Below the pieces are notes generated by a model that had not been told where the DNA came from, did not search any database, and saw nothing but the letters and a program-made list of their open reading frames with translations. Below are positions 1-10,920 of a stretch of 44,148 bases of DNA, piece after piece (the stretch's first letter is position 1; every line of letters begins with the position of its first letter). Both the position numbers and the translations under genes were made by a program. The DNA is from Nymphaea colorata (taxonomy: Eukaryota; Streptophyta; Magnoliopsida; Nymphaeales; Nymphaeaceae). The DNA is taken from NCBI RefSeq assembly GCF_008831285.2, contig NW_022205259.1, forward strand, positions 1 through 44,148. Reading direction: 5' to 3'.

Positions 1-72
1 CAACCCCAACCCCAACCCCAACCCCAACCCAACCCCAACCCCAACCCCAACCCCAACCCCAACCCCAACCCC
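1..72. repeat. Left telomere, CCCCAA repeats
   Basis: About a dozen tandem CCCCAA units (TTGGGG on the other strand) start at the first base and end where unique AT-rich sequence begins. One unit is the variant CCCAA. This is the oligohymenophorean ciliate telomere unit, and C-rich 5' to 3' at the left edge is the orientation of a real chromosome end. Confidence 0.97.
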
Positions 73-261
73 ATTTATTTTAATTCCAAATATTCCCTTT
101 CTTGAATATGTATGATCGAACATGAGCCAAGTTTATTTGAATTTTGTGCTTGGATATAAAGAGAATAATTAATCTATAAAAGAAATGAATAAATTCTAGA
201 AGTTCATCAAAAGTATTTGCCCCATTAATCAAAGAGCTTCAAGATCCATTTTATGTTTCTT

Positions 262-642
262 TCAAGCATCCAATATGTGGTCATTGAGGCAGGTCCTGAT
301 CGGGTTTTCGTAAAGCAGGAGGCCGCCATTTTTCCGAATCACGATGACGATGGTTAGTAGATTATTGATAAATTGTCGGCGAAAAAGAATTGAATATAAA
401 TCAAGTTTCAAATGTTGTAGCTTTTTGTTCCCGAACGGCATCTTGGGGAACTCGTAGTCGCAGTTTGTAATGGTCGATTTGTTCCATTCGTCTGAAGAAT
501 CGAAAGATGGAATGGCAGGGATGTGAGGTTTCATCAGTTTTTTGTATCTCTTGACATCCTTAAAATAAACACGGCGGATGTGGCTGCCCACAAGCACTTT
601 TAGGAATGCATTGGCGGGGAGGGGAACTGTGGGTTGCTTCAT
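262..642 (-). CDS. Subtelomeric hypothetical protein (126 aa)
   Basis: A single uninterrupted frame from ATG to TGA with no TAA/TAG inside, so it reads the same under any ciliate code. It is the gene nearest the left telomere, ending about 190 bp from the repeats. The protein is basic, starts MKQPTVPLPANAF, and has a central stretch rich in Lys/Tyr/His and a hydrophobic patch (NNLLTIVIVI) near residue 95. I recognise no domain. The stop of the open frame upstream overlaps its ATG (ATGA), so it might instead be the last exon or segment of that gene. Function unknown. Confidence 0.5.
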   Translation of the reverse strand: MKQPTVPLPANAFLKVLVGSHIRRVYFKDVKRYKKLMKPHIPAIPSFDSSDEWNKSTITNCDYEFPKMPFGNKKLQHLKLDLYSILFRRQFINNLLTIVIVIRKNGGLLLYENPIRTCLNDHILDA

Positions 643-1183
643 GATTTTAAAGTTTGGCCTTTAATAACAAATTTATATTATACTATTTGTTCAACAGTCT
701 GATTATTCACGTGCGCATCCCAAATAACTTTTAGCCACGTCAGACTTAAGAATAAAATAAGATTGAACAATCGGTAAAAAATGGCATCATTAGGGTACAG
801 ACAAGATGAAGAACCGTGGCCTTGCTGGCTTAGAGTTCTGCCATCTGTGAGAAGAAATGAATAAGGATTCACTTATGCTTGGAGTTTCCTTTGATAGGGC
901 TTCAGCTTGAGGATGTTGCTAGGTTGAAAAGTGCGAATAAGAATTTATCAGGACATGAAGGATGAAATATTAAAACCTCCAAAACTATTTTAGCGAGCTC
1001 TTGTTTGTTTTTTAACTAAGGAGGTACCAAGTATTCTTTTAAGGAGTCTTTACTATTTTTATTTTTACTTATATCATTTTCCATTTCTGATGGCTTTTGA
1101 TAATAAATCTCTTTGCTTGTAAGCGATCCTAAAGGAAAATTAATAGGCTTTTTTCCAAAGGTTGTCTTATGATATTGAATAAA
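639..1183 (-). CDS. Open coding-like stretch, probably the 3' part of the upstream repeat protein
   Basis: Minus-strand frames here look coding under TAA/TAG = Glu. One segment has the composition of a real protein (for example the run KPINFPLGSLTSKEIYYQKP) and runs in the same frame as the end of the upstream gene, past an in-frame TGA at 1184-1186. It then reaches another TGA, and a neighbouring frame continues to a TGA that overlaps the next gene's ATG. No convincing ATG opens this stretch. I read it as the continuation of the upstream gene through a spurious or read-through TGA and one frame break, but an independent short gene cannot be excluded. Confidence 0.35.
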
Positions 1184-3191
1184 TCACTAAAAATTATCAA
1201 TCTTCATTTTAATTTTAGTCGAATTTGCTTATCTTCTTCCCGAGGACCTTATCATATAGTATTTGGAAGTGTTATTGAGCAATGGCTTAAAGGAACACTC
1301 CTCCATTTCAAGCTCTTCTTGCTGCTATCTTATCTTCTGATTCTGGTATTCCTTTCTTTGCAGATCTTTCAAACCGTTCTCATATAGCTGATCGAAGATT
1401 TACACTCCAGGAAGCACACGAGTCATAGCAATTGCTTTGATTTTTTGTTTATTTCAGGGGCAAAACTTGCACGCTCCTCCTTCTTGGGTTTTTCGCTTAA
1501 AAATTGGCCTCTACTGTGAACATCCGTCTCGTTTAAGAGCATCCAAGCGCCTTGCGAAACTATGTGAAGTCAAGGTAAGCTTAAAGCTCATCCATTTATT
1601 CAAAGAGAGGCTTCAGGAATATGAGTTAGTTTTTGGTCAGCTCTAGATGGCAATATTGTCAGGAGATATGAGCCATCCTAATCACTATCTAAGACCTTGA
1701 AGACTTAAGAAGTTCTTTTTCTACTAAATTTTCAAAATAGATATTGGAGTTGCTGCTTACGATTGGATTATGGACTGGCTAAGCTTAATGCGTAACTGGA
1801 GTTGGGCGGTACGTAGCTTTTAGAGTGAAGTTGATTCCACCACTCATTGCGCTTTCTGATTTGTTCATTCTCTTGCCATTCTTGGGCGCTCTGCCCACTT
1901 TTGGCTGGAAGGGATACTCTTCTTCTTGCAGATTACCTTATTTTAAAACTTTTTTGCGGATGATTGATTTCTATAGCCTCTCTTCGAAAGTCTCTTTGAT
2001 GCTCGCTACTTCTTGTATTGATCTTTGGCTGGAACAAGTTTTATGAACTTTCATCTATTTTGCATTCATTTTTTCCTTTTTAGCCCTGCTTGCTTATACA
2101 AGGCAGTGAAGTGATCAAACTAATCCTTATAAACATTCCTATTTTGGGAAATAGTTAGCTTCTAAGTATTTTATAGGTGTACACTCGATTGATTTGGGGT
2201 TTAAAGGTGCATTATTTGATCTAATTTGCTTCTTAGCTAACTTTTTGCTGGTTCAAAGCCTGTTTTTATTTTCCTTTTACTTCTATTTCTCAGGCTCTTC
2301 GCCATTTTATTTGCGAAATTACTATATCAGCAAATTAATACCACAATTTTAGAGCTTACTGGGTTTATTTTCGGCTGGAAGGTTAGTTATTCACTTTCTT
2401 TTTCAGCTGTTATTATCTCCACTTCTGACGTTCATTTTCTTGATTTTTATACTTCATCATAGCTCTTGCATATAGCTAGTTCCGATGTTAGGATTGGGCT
2501 TTTTAGGCTTTTACTTTTTTGGTGAAGGCTTTCGAGGCTCTTTTTTAGTTTCCTTTTTGTTTGATATGCTTTTGTTCTTGGACTTACTATTATTTCTTTC
2601 TTTACTTTTTTTATTTAAATCGCTGATTGATTTTTTTTGTTGGGCTTTGCTTATTTGGATTTATGTTGCATTCTTTGATTTTGGAAGGATTTGTTGTTGG
2701 ATTTATTCTTGGAGTTAAGCGAATCGATCAAGCTTCGTTTTTGGCTTTCTCTGGAGATGTATTTATTATTGTTAAGACTTTCCTTGAGGTTATTGCTATA
2801 TTTATATCTGCTTGAAACAGAGCTTCTATTGAAGCTATTATGACTTTCCTTTTATCTTTCTTTTGTGCCTTGCCGTATCTTCCGTTACTCTTTATGCTTG
2901 GCTTCAATGATCTTATTTTCGACTATCTGGACGGCAAGTTAGTTCATTTATGCTTTCTGCAAAAATCAGAAGCAATTTCGTGCGGGTCATCATAGTTTCT
3001 TTATTAATATGGGCGTACCTGATTATAGTAACTCGTTCTTGCCTTCCGAAAGCTATATTTCGAGATAGACTGTGTAAAAGTGAAGGTTTTATTAGCTTGA
3101 TTCTTGATTACTCACCACCAAACCGATTTGGCTGAATATATCGTTAGAATTCAAATGCATTGAACTAAAAATTATATCCTCCGTCATACAT
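1184..3191 (-). CDS. Protein with repeated CTFxPxIN-type motifs and an N-terminal FCRKHK element
   Basis: Starts MYDGGYNFEF. A 20-nt intron (3096-3115) joins exon 1 to a segment with DDPHEIASDFCRKHK, a motif seen in many protist scaffold proteins. It is followed by Ser/Asn- and Lys/Glu-rich sequence. At least four units of the form L-Y plus a charged helix plus (E)(C/L)(T/S)F-x-P-x-(I/V)-N can be seen: ESEELTFQPKINPVSSKI, EEEYPFQPKVGRAP, ERASFAPEINKKSK and EMEECSFKPLLNNTSKYY. TAA/TAG fall where this motif carries Glu. Such motif arrays are common in ciliate and other protist cytoskeletal or ciliary proteins of unknown role; that role is inference. The frame must be followed across several single-base displacements, so the exact sequence is uncertain. 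Confidence 0.6.
3096..3115 (-). other. Intron, 20 nt
   Basis: On the minus strand it runs GTGAG to CAAG. Without its removal the frame hits TGA at once; with removal the N-terminal exon joins the downstream frame. A GT 3 nt upstream would give a 23-nt alternative. Confidence 0.6.
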
Positions 3192-3259
3192 AATATTAAA
3201 GATTGTTGGTCTATATTATCTGGGCAAACCAATTAATCATTAATTAAGGTATCTTCACA

Positions 3260-3508
3260 TCATTTCTTCTTCATTTGTTAGAATTGACTCTTTTGCTGGA
3301 ACTGCAAGAGATCGTTTGGGTTGCTGCCTGGAAAGATGCCTTCTGGGATTGATCCAAGACCCATCTCTGACATCTGGTTTTGGATAAGTTGGCTTTGCAA
3401 CTCCATAACTTTTGCCATGTCTTCATTGATAACGCCGGCTTCTTTCATCAGGGTGATTATAGCCTTTTCCATATCCTTGAAAGCGACACTAATCTCAGGG
3501 TTCGACAT
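3260..3508 (-). CDS. Small helical protein (82 aa)
   Basis: One frame from ATG to TGA containing a single TAA near the C-terminus, read as Glu. It starts MSNPEISVAFKDMEKAI. Residues 5-50 form one strong amphipathic helix with heptad-like hydrophobics (MEKAIITLMKEAG, MAKVMELQSQLIQ), followed by a Gly/Pro/Asn-rich segment and a short QQ-MKKK tail. It begins 43 bp downstream of the previous minus-strand gene's stop, typical of the tight packing here. Family not recognised; the helix suggests a partner-binding role. Confidence 0.6.
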
Positions 3509-3551
3509 CACAACTAAATATCACATTATTTACCATTGTCCGTCATTGATT

Positions 3552-4671
3552 TCATGAAATCCTCCTCCTACAGGCCATATTTTACCAAACGAAGTCGTTG
3601 AGAGTAAGAGCAACGATCAGAGGCAAAATTTGGAAATTTTCAGGATCTTTTCCATCGAGTTCAGCATTATCTTGAAGAAGGGAGTTTTTTATTTTATCAT
3701 ACTGATTTGGTATCTGACGATCTACTTGGTCTTTTCAATATCAACTGGCTTTTCCGGTTTGATTGATTATCTATCTTATTGAATTATACTTGATATTGGT
3801 GCGAAGCCCTGATTGAATTAGAAGGATTGTTTGGGCTAATCCTCCCTTTTCCATCAAATATACTTAGCTTTCTTCAACTTTTTCTTGAGTTAGGCCAAGT
3901 TTTTTGACAATTGCTCTCTGCCTTCTAGAATCAAACCTCAGAGTTGTCAAATATTAAACAAGCGCTTCAGTATATTTTTTAGCATCATCAATCCGACTTC
4001 TTTGCTTGTTTCTGGCTTCGATTGTCAACCTAGATACTCATCCTTAACAACAATAAAAGTGTTCTCGACGATTTGACCATAGGTATGAATGTTGATTAAA
4101 TCAACTGTTCCGGTTGTGTCTGGACAGTGATAGCCTTGCATGCTTCTTCAAGTTTTTACTATGGGAATGTGTGCTTAAAGGTTGATACAAGTTCTTTAAC
4201 TTCTTTAACTGGCTCAGGAACTTCGACGAATCCAGTCTTTTTTATCTTCTCTTGAAGTGTCTCATTAGAGATGCTAAGGTCTTTTGATATTTCATTGTTT
4301 AGGCTGATATACTCGTCAAGGTAGCTCTTGCTTTATGCCTTCAAGCTTTCGGCACTGCAGTTGAGTGTTATCTTGTTATCAGCTATATTGAACTTGTTCG
4401 TGATAGCTTCAGGGCTTCCTGGGCAACTTCTTTGCTTTGACAGTCTTAATGAGATCGGTATATCGATGCTTTTCATTTTCTTCATCGATGCAATGAATCT
4501 TTTTTGCTGTACTTCTTTGAAGAGATTAAGAGAATTGACAAGCTGGTCGACGTGCTTGACGAGTTAGCTGGTAGATTTGGTGAAGCTGTCCCAGTTGACG
4601 TAGGATTCAGAGCCAACAAGCTCCAGGATGGCATCGAAATGGGTCTATATGTCTTCGATTTTGACTTCCAT
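3552..4671 (-). CDS. Predominantly helical protein, unknown function (~350 aa)
   Basis: Starts MEVKIEDI and stays in coding-like sequence to TGA when TAA/TAG are Glu. Two 19-nt GT..TAG introns (4030-4048 and 3771-3789) each restore the frame exactly: upstream of the first lies KLEEACKAITVQTQPEQLI, between them LTTLRFDSRRQRAIVKKLGL, and after the second SIKPEKPVDIEKTK. A further displacement near 3690 is not a clear intron. The product is charged and helical with no membrane segment or catalytic motif I recognise. The C-terminus reads LIVALTLNDFVW then CRRRIS. T-rich open frames on the opposite strand are shadows. Confidence 0.6.
3771..3789 (-). other. Intron, 19 nt
   Basis: GTATAATTC..GATAG on the minus strand. 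Its removal shifts the frame by one and joins LRTNIK to an uninterrupted SIKPEKPVDIE frame. Confidence 0.7.
4030..4048 (-). other. Intron, 19 nt
   Basis: GTTAAGG..TCTAG on the minus strand. Removal joins the upstream frame to LTIEARNKQRSR without a stop. Confidence 0.6.
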
Positions 4672-5427
4672 GTTGAAATAATGATATAAGGCGCATTATA
4701 ATTAAATTGATGATGGGATATTGACTTCAGAGATTGAAAGATCGTTTTTAAGAGATAGACAATAAAATACAACCAATATATCATCACAAGACTTCGAATT
4801 TTGCTAAGAATAGAGCTTACCAATACAATCATCAAGAAGAATTATGGAATGTACAATCAATACCGTTTCAAATCAACAAGCCGCCATTTTGATCTTTTGG
4901 CAGACTTAATGTATTTCCGAGAATGATATTGATTCTTTAATCAATAGCGATATTCTGAGCAGTTCAAATGCTTTCTTTTGAGTTATATTAGTATATAAAG
5001 TTCTCAAACATGCTGTAAGTTTTTCGTTTAATATAATTTAAAAACATGAATCAATCCAATTATGAGTTCTTGTCATTTCTCGTTGATTTTGACCCCATTT
5101 TCCTTTGCATATTAGAATATTTAACTAACTCCTGGTTAAGAATTAAAACTCAACGTGATAATATTATGCTTTGATCAAAATTACAGGACAGCCGTAAATT
5201 TAATTTAAAACCTGTACAGATAGCCATACGATTAAGCAGAAGTCTAAAAATGGAAAAATTTATTATCAGTGAAAAAGGAAGCTGGAGAATACTCCATATA
5301 TGCCTTTTTGAATTCAGAAGTCGGAAAGTATGTTCGAGCATGGTCCTTTTAGAAAATTTGGGACAAAAGCTAATTAAGACCTCAAATTTTCCCTAAATAC
5401 CAATTAACTTATATTCATTTATTTGTA
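4672..5427. other. Divergent intergenic region
   Basis: AT-rich sequence between a minus-strand and a plus-strand gene, so it should hold both promoters. Short open frames exist on each strand, but none has a start with coding-like composition. No repeat or RNA gene seen. Confidence 0.5.
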
Positions 5428-7486
5428 ATGGAGCAGAACTTCCATAAATAAATTAGAAAAATAGATGAACGATTATAGACAGCCTCCACAAAAGTGTAAA
5501 AACCTGCAAAAAGGCTTTATTCGAAGTACAAGAGATAATTTTTCAACTTTCTTGGAATCTTCTATTTTCTTCTGTCGATATTCCCTGTCGGAAGATGCCA
5601 GGATTATTCAGAAAACTATATAATCAATGGAAATTTTTCATAACCTAAGATAAATACCAGGATCAAATTCTTTAATTCATCAATTGTGGGCTGGGAGTGC
5701 ACTAGACTATGTGAAATAAAAAACTGTGAGCTAGGAATAAATTATTGGCTTCCACAACTTAAAATACATGGAAACTGTATTGGACAGGTCATAGATCTTA
5801 ACTCTTACTATTCTAACTAAAAAATAACGCAAAAAATTGATTTATCAGCGGGTTAATATACTCTTCATTTCAACTATTACTACCCTGTCTTGTCCGCAAA
5901 CATCAAAATGCTTAATGTAACCTTCAACGAAGACACTATTCTGTATGTTCATCCACAAGTTTCCGCCTCTTTTGATGTATTCCAGTTCTAAGCCAAAGTG
6001 CATGCACTTTAAGGTTCTAATAAGTTATCTTTTTAGAACAGTGGGTATTCGGGTGATTCAACTGGTTTCAAGATAAACAATGTCTCTTTGTATAGGACTA
6101 ACGATGTTTCTCTATAAAATTTTCTATCGTAAGTGGTCCTTGAAGGTAGCCTGACCAATTCACTACCTGGAGCAAGGGTTATCTTTCGAAGTGCATTAAG
6201 TTTTTTGGTAAACTTTGACCGCTTGTAGCTTTATATTTACCACAACCGCCGGTACAGCTACAACATACAGCAGCTCATCCTTTCAGTTAATAGCTTTCTC
6301 GCTGTTAAAAGCAACTTAGCAATCAATACATTGAGAATGATCTAAAGTTCGGCTGTTAAAGTTCAAGAAGAATTTTCTAATTCATCTAATTTCAAACGGC
6401 AGTATATTTCATACCCTTCTTTTAGCAGTGATCATCAAGATGATAGCTATTTGGACTGTTTAAACTAGTCATTCCTTTATTTCTTTCCTTTTGTCATCCT
6501 TATGCTTATAATAATGAATGTACTCTTCTAGCTTTCTTTCCATAAACCTGTCTCTCTTCTGTTTAGAAAATTTTCACTTTGGGCCGTTATCTTAGTGATG
6601 ATGTTCGATGGAAACATTGAAGGAATTACTTTCTTTACCTTTGCAGAGCTAAAGGTATTCTTTTCGAATTGCTTTTATCATAAGATTCTGAATGTCTTTA
6701 TTCTGTTCTTCTTCTTCCTTCTCATCTTCACTGTGTTTGGACTTTTTCAATGGGGAAAATTTTACTACAAAAAGAAGATTAAATTTTTGATTGATGAAGC
6801 CAGCTCAGATGAAAATGTGATATGGGGAATTGTGATTGATCGAGGGATCGTTTGCTTTGTGTTTGGATGCATTCATCAACTATTGATGGATAGCCCTGAC
6901 ATGCAATTGGTGATTCTAGTCCTTCTGGAAGCTGCTTGGATCATCAAAAAGAGCGTATATGTTTCGCGTGGTTATTATGAGGAAAAGTGGTTGGTTATGA
7001 TGAACTTGTGTAGCAGCACATGCCGGATACTTTTTCAAGTTTCATGCTTTATATATTAAGAATATTAAAGCGAAAGAATCTTCATCAACTAAGTTATCCA
7101 TAGCTATATTATCTATGCAATCATAGGTTTTTCTTTCCTCTAAATGTTTATTGGGATCATTTACTGTTTAGGTGTTTTATCAAGGCATGCAAAGTAGGAT
7201 CACAAAATAGAATCATAGATAGCTCTGACCCCCAAAAAAACCTGATGAAAATGAAATTAAACTCACGTAGACATTAAAAGAAAGAGAGAATAACGAAAAA
7301 AGTTGATTTCAACCTAAATGCAGCCTAATTGTCGAACATTGCAAAGGATGATGAAAAAGGATCTATTTAAGGCAATACCAGTATAAGCCTACACTTTTTA
7401 AATCTCAGCGTAAGGCAAGGACGCTCATCAATGATAGCATCTTACCAAAAAGATTCAAATTCACAAAGATATATTAAGAAAGCTGA
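5428..7486 (+). CDS. Lectin-like ectodomain, multi-pass membrane protein (array copy 1, intact)
   Basis: Open in one frame from ATG to TGA at 7243-7245 (605 aa) with many TAA/TAG read as Glu. Homology with copy 2 suggests the true end is near 7486 after two or three small frame breaks. Residues ~38-54 are a signal anchor. Residues ~55-225 resemble galactose-binding-like/CBM folds: IINGNFS, a VGWECTRLCEIKNC Cys cluster, GNCIGQVIDLNS, YTLHFNYYYPV and FKINNVSLYR. A linker with RVIFRSALSFLVNFDRL follows, then about seven membrane helices (roughly 348-370, 379-394, 417-440, 464-483, 492-507, 519-543 and 556-584). The polar tail is cytoplasmic or luminal. Likely a cell-surface protein; family not identified with certainty. 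Confidence 0.75.
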
Positions 7487-8257
7487 GGTGATTTTGATAT
7501 ATATTATTGAAGACTTATTTTTTTCCAGTTATTTGATAAGATCATTTGAAAAGGTTTACATATTATTAACTTAATATTCTCTTATCACCATCTATATTCG
7601 GATATATATGAGAGCTCTAGTTCATGAATTATGGATGGTTGATGATGGATGAGTAAGCATTAATGCTTTTTAGGCTACCTAAATATTAAATCACCTGCTT
7701 TCTCATTTTATAAAATTAACTTCATAGACCAGCTAATGAAGACTTATAGTTTCTTTCCTGTAAATAGCTTAATCTTAGTTTTTCTGTGCTTTCCATTTAT
7801 TAATTTATGGATTCAAGACAATAAAAATAGAAATGGAAGAACTTTTGAATTTCTTCAATAACCCATGATTATAAAGTGCAATCTGTAGCAAGCTATCATA
7901 TGATAATATGCTAATCGTATTGAAGGTTTTTGGATTCAAAAACATGTTAAAAAAGATGTCTTCGCCAATATTTTTTTGATTTTAATGGAAGACGATTATT
8001 TTGGAAAAAATAATTTTTGAGGATTAATTTTTCTGATTTTTTCGAATAGCTGACTCAAAAATCAAAGCTATTGCAAAATATTCAGTAGAATAATAGAGAT
8101 GATATACAATTTCTCAATTTTCCAAAAGTTATAGAAATACCAAAGAAGAGTTTATTTTTTATTCTGTGACAAATAATAGCAAAACAACTGCTTAAAAATG
8201 AGTAAAAGATCATTAAATTCTGAAAATCATCAATTTGCAAATATTAATTTAATATTA
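7487..8257. other. Spacer between array copies 1 and 2
   Basis: About 770 bp of very AT-rich sequence lying between the tail of copy 1 and the ATG of copy 2. I see no coding-like frame, and no obvious direct repeat shared with the other spacer by eye. It should carry the promoter of copy 2. Confidence 0.5.
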
Positions 8258-10314
8258 ATGAAAAAGAAGCTTCCAAAAACAACTCATAATAAATACAGAT
8301 ATACAAAGCCACTCCTTGAAAAAGCATACCAGATAGTGGCTAATATATCTATAAAATCTCAAACATAATTAAAAGGCCTATCATTTTTCTTCTTTTTTCT
8401 TCTTTTCGTTATTCCACTTGCAAAATGCCAAGATATTAACAAAAACTACATCGTCAATGGCGATTTCGCATCACCAATGTTAAGACTTGTATAAATTATT
8501 CAACTACTCATTTTGGCTGGTAGTGCACCCAGCAATGCTAAATCCAAAACTGTACAAATGTAAGGAGCCATTGGCTCAATCAAAATAAGATTGGCTGGAC
8601 TGTGTGGGTCAGGCTATTGATCTTAATTCTTACTACTTTCATTAAACGGTTACTCAAAAAATCGACTTGTCTGCAGGCTACTATTCTCTTCATTTTAACT
8701 ATTACTATCCGGTTGTATCGGCAAATGCAAAAATGCTCAAGGTAACCTTCAATGATGAAACTATTCTGTATGTTCGTCCGCAAGTTTATGCCTCTTTTGA
8801 CACCTTTCAGTTCTCAGCCAAAGTACCAGCTGTCGAAGGAGTCAATAAACTGTCATTTTCTAATGACGGAAAAAATGACGGAATTGGGTTTAGAATAAAC
8901 AATGTATCCTTATACCGATTCAATAATGCTGCTCTTGAAAAGTTTTTGTAAGTTGTTTCAGAAGGTAGTGTAAGTAATTCACTTCCTGGAGGAAGAGTCA
9001 TCTTTCGAAGTGCTTTAAGTTTTTTCATTAATTTCGATCGGCTCTAACTATACATCTACCACAACCGTCGCTACAGCTACAACATGCAACTTTCATTCTC
9101 ACTGTCAACCATTTCTCAATGCTAAAGCGATATGGCCATCGGTACATGAGACTTGTTCAAAATTCTGCAGTATAGGAGAACGAACGCTTTTTGAGCTCAT
9201 CCAAGTTCAAAAACAAGTATGTCTACTATTCTTCCTTCAGTAGTGACTACAAGATAAGAGATATTTAGACTACTTAAAGTAATCTTTTATTTATTTCTTT
9301 CCTTTCGTCATCATTCTGCTGATCATAATGAATGTGCTCTTCCAAATTTTCTTTCATAAGCCTGTCTCTCTTCTTTTTCGAAAATTTTCTCTCTGGGCTG
9401 TTATCTTAGTCATGGTATTCGATGGAAACATATAAAGTTTGACTTTCTTTACTTTTGCTGAGTTTAAGTTATTCTTCTCGAGTAATTACTAGCACAAGCT
9501 CCTGAATATATGCATCATACAGATTTTTTTCATACTAATCTTCACTGTTTTCTGCCTCTTTCAATGGGCAAAATGCCACTACAAAAAGAACATTAGATTT
9601 TTAATTGATGAAGTCAGATCAGATAATACAATATTATGGGGAATCGCAATAGATCGAGGGATTATTTGCTTCTTATTTGGATGCATTCATCAGCTACTCA
9701 TAGATTCTCCTGATTTTCAACTGATGATGCTTACCTTTTTGGAAATAGCTTGGTTCACCAAAAAGGTAATTTACCTCATCAAGGGCTATTATGATGAAAA
9801 ATGGCTAGTGAAGATTAGTCTAGGCAGCAATCTATGCCGAATTTTCATTCAATTTTCTTTTATAGCGTATGAGAACTACCCTGAACAGAGAATTTACATA
9901 AATTAGGTCCTTCATCGTAATATCGTCTATGTGATCATTTCTTGCTCTTTGCTTTAGATGCTTGCTGGCATCTACTATTGTGCCAGATCTTTCATCAAGG
10001 CGTCAGGGTTTGGAACTAGCAACAAGGTTGTTGATGTCTTCAAGCGTCAAAAAAGCATAATAAAAAGGCCAAGGAAATAAAAAGTTCGATAAATTCAATA
10101 GCAGGTGACGAAAAAAGTTGTGTTTAATTTAGGCATTGAGCCGATATCTAGTCACCTATAGGACGAGTAACAGATGGCTTAGCTAAGACATTATCAAAAT
10201 AAGAATACTATTGTTCGGCCTGCCTACAGGCCGAAGGCAACAATAATGAATCAGATTATAGAGTTTGCCAACAAGATGCAAATTCAAAGAAATAAGCCGT
10301 TCATATTGGCATGA
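8258..10314 (+). CDS. Lectin-like ectodomain membrane protein (array copy 2, frames broken)
   Basis: Starts MKKKLPKTTHNKYRY, with a signal anchor rich in Phe/Leu and then CQDINKNYIVNGDF as in its neighbours. The ectodomain (GYYSLHFNYYYPVV, FRINNVSLYRFNN) and the multi-pass region (RGIICFLFGCIHQLL, CRIFIQFSF) are well conserved, and the tail TKKVVFNLGIEP to NKMQIQRNKPFILA ends at TGA. Unlike copy 1 it needs about six frame displacements (near 8500, 8600, 9090, 9150 and others), with one apparent TGA in between. Either it is decaying, or the sequence has lost single bases. Its GAA in AVEG aligns with TAA in copy 1. Confidence 0.65.
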
Positions 10315-10920
10315 TTTTTGTTTAAATCTATAAAGTAAATTCTTTGATCAAATGCTTTTTTTGACTTTTAGAGGAAAGAAGTATTATTAATATGCATTAT
10401 TACAACTTCCATAGAAGAAATTGGTTATGTTGATAATCCATCATAAGAATAATTAATTTTGTCTATGCTTCTTTTAGTTAATCTTCATAATAAAAGCTAC
10501 TTTTTGAAGAAATATTCATGACTATGCATAATCATAAGAAAAATGTAATGAATTCTCGCAAATTATGAAGCTAATGTGATTATAAATCGTCTTCTAAGAT
10601 TTTTAGAGTTGTTATATATATTGAAGCTATCAATTTTCCTCAGATAATAGATTACAATTAACTTAAAAATTCTATTTCAATCATAATGCAATCTTGCACA
10701 TCAATTTTAACGGTTTTTACTAATTTCACCTCAAAAAACTTCTGGCCTGTATAAAAACTCCATAAGTGATTTTAGATTGTTCTAAAATGCTTTCGTAATA
10801 TCAAATAAATCTCAAGTTTTATATTTAAGCTCCAATATGCCAAAAAGATGAGCAGAATAAGTTGAAAACTCAACTAAAATATCATCTAGTTTTCTATATG
10901 CTTATATTCATTTAGTATAA
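10315..10920. other. Spacer between array copies 2 and 3
   Basis: About 600 bp of AT-rich DNA without a coding-like frame that I can support. Presumably the promoter of copy 3. Confidence 0.5.

Noticed and set aside
2485-2815. Phe/Leu-rich apparent membrane proteins on the plus strand
   Set aside because: They are antisense shadows of Lys/Glu/Asn-rich minus-strand coding; the T-rich strand always looks hydrophobic.
2957-2990. Euplotes-style programmed +1 frameshift at AAA before a stop
   Set aside because: The displacements here are mostly of the opposite sign, occur in varied contexts and often coincide with shortened homopolymers; TGA proximity is expected because a shifted frame ends only at TGA.
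2970-3060. 20-nt or 62-nt intron to explain the FCRKHK frame step
   Set aside because: Removing the 20-nt GT..AG candidate creates an immediate stop, and the 62-nt one would delete conserved-looking coding sequence.
4482-4835. Open frame on the minus strand overlapping the helical gene start
   Set aside because: A different frame of the same strand gives a coherent ATG-started protein; this one is Ser/Thr-rich noise.
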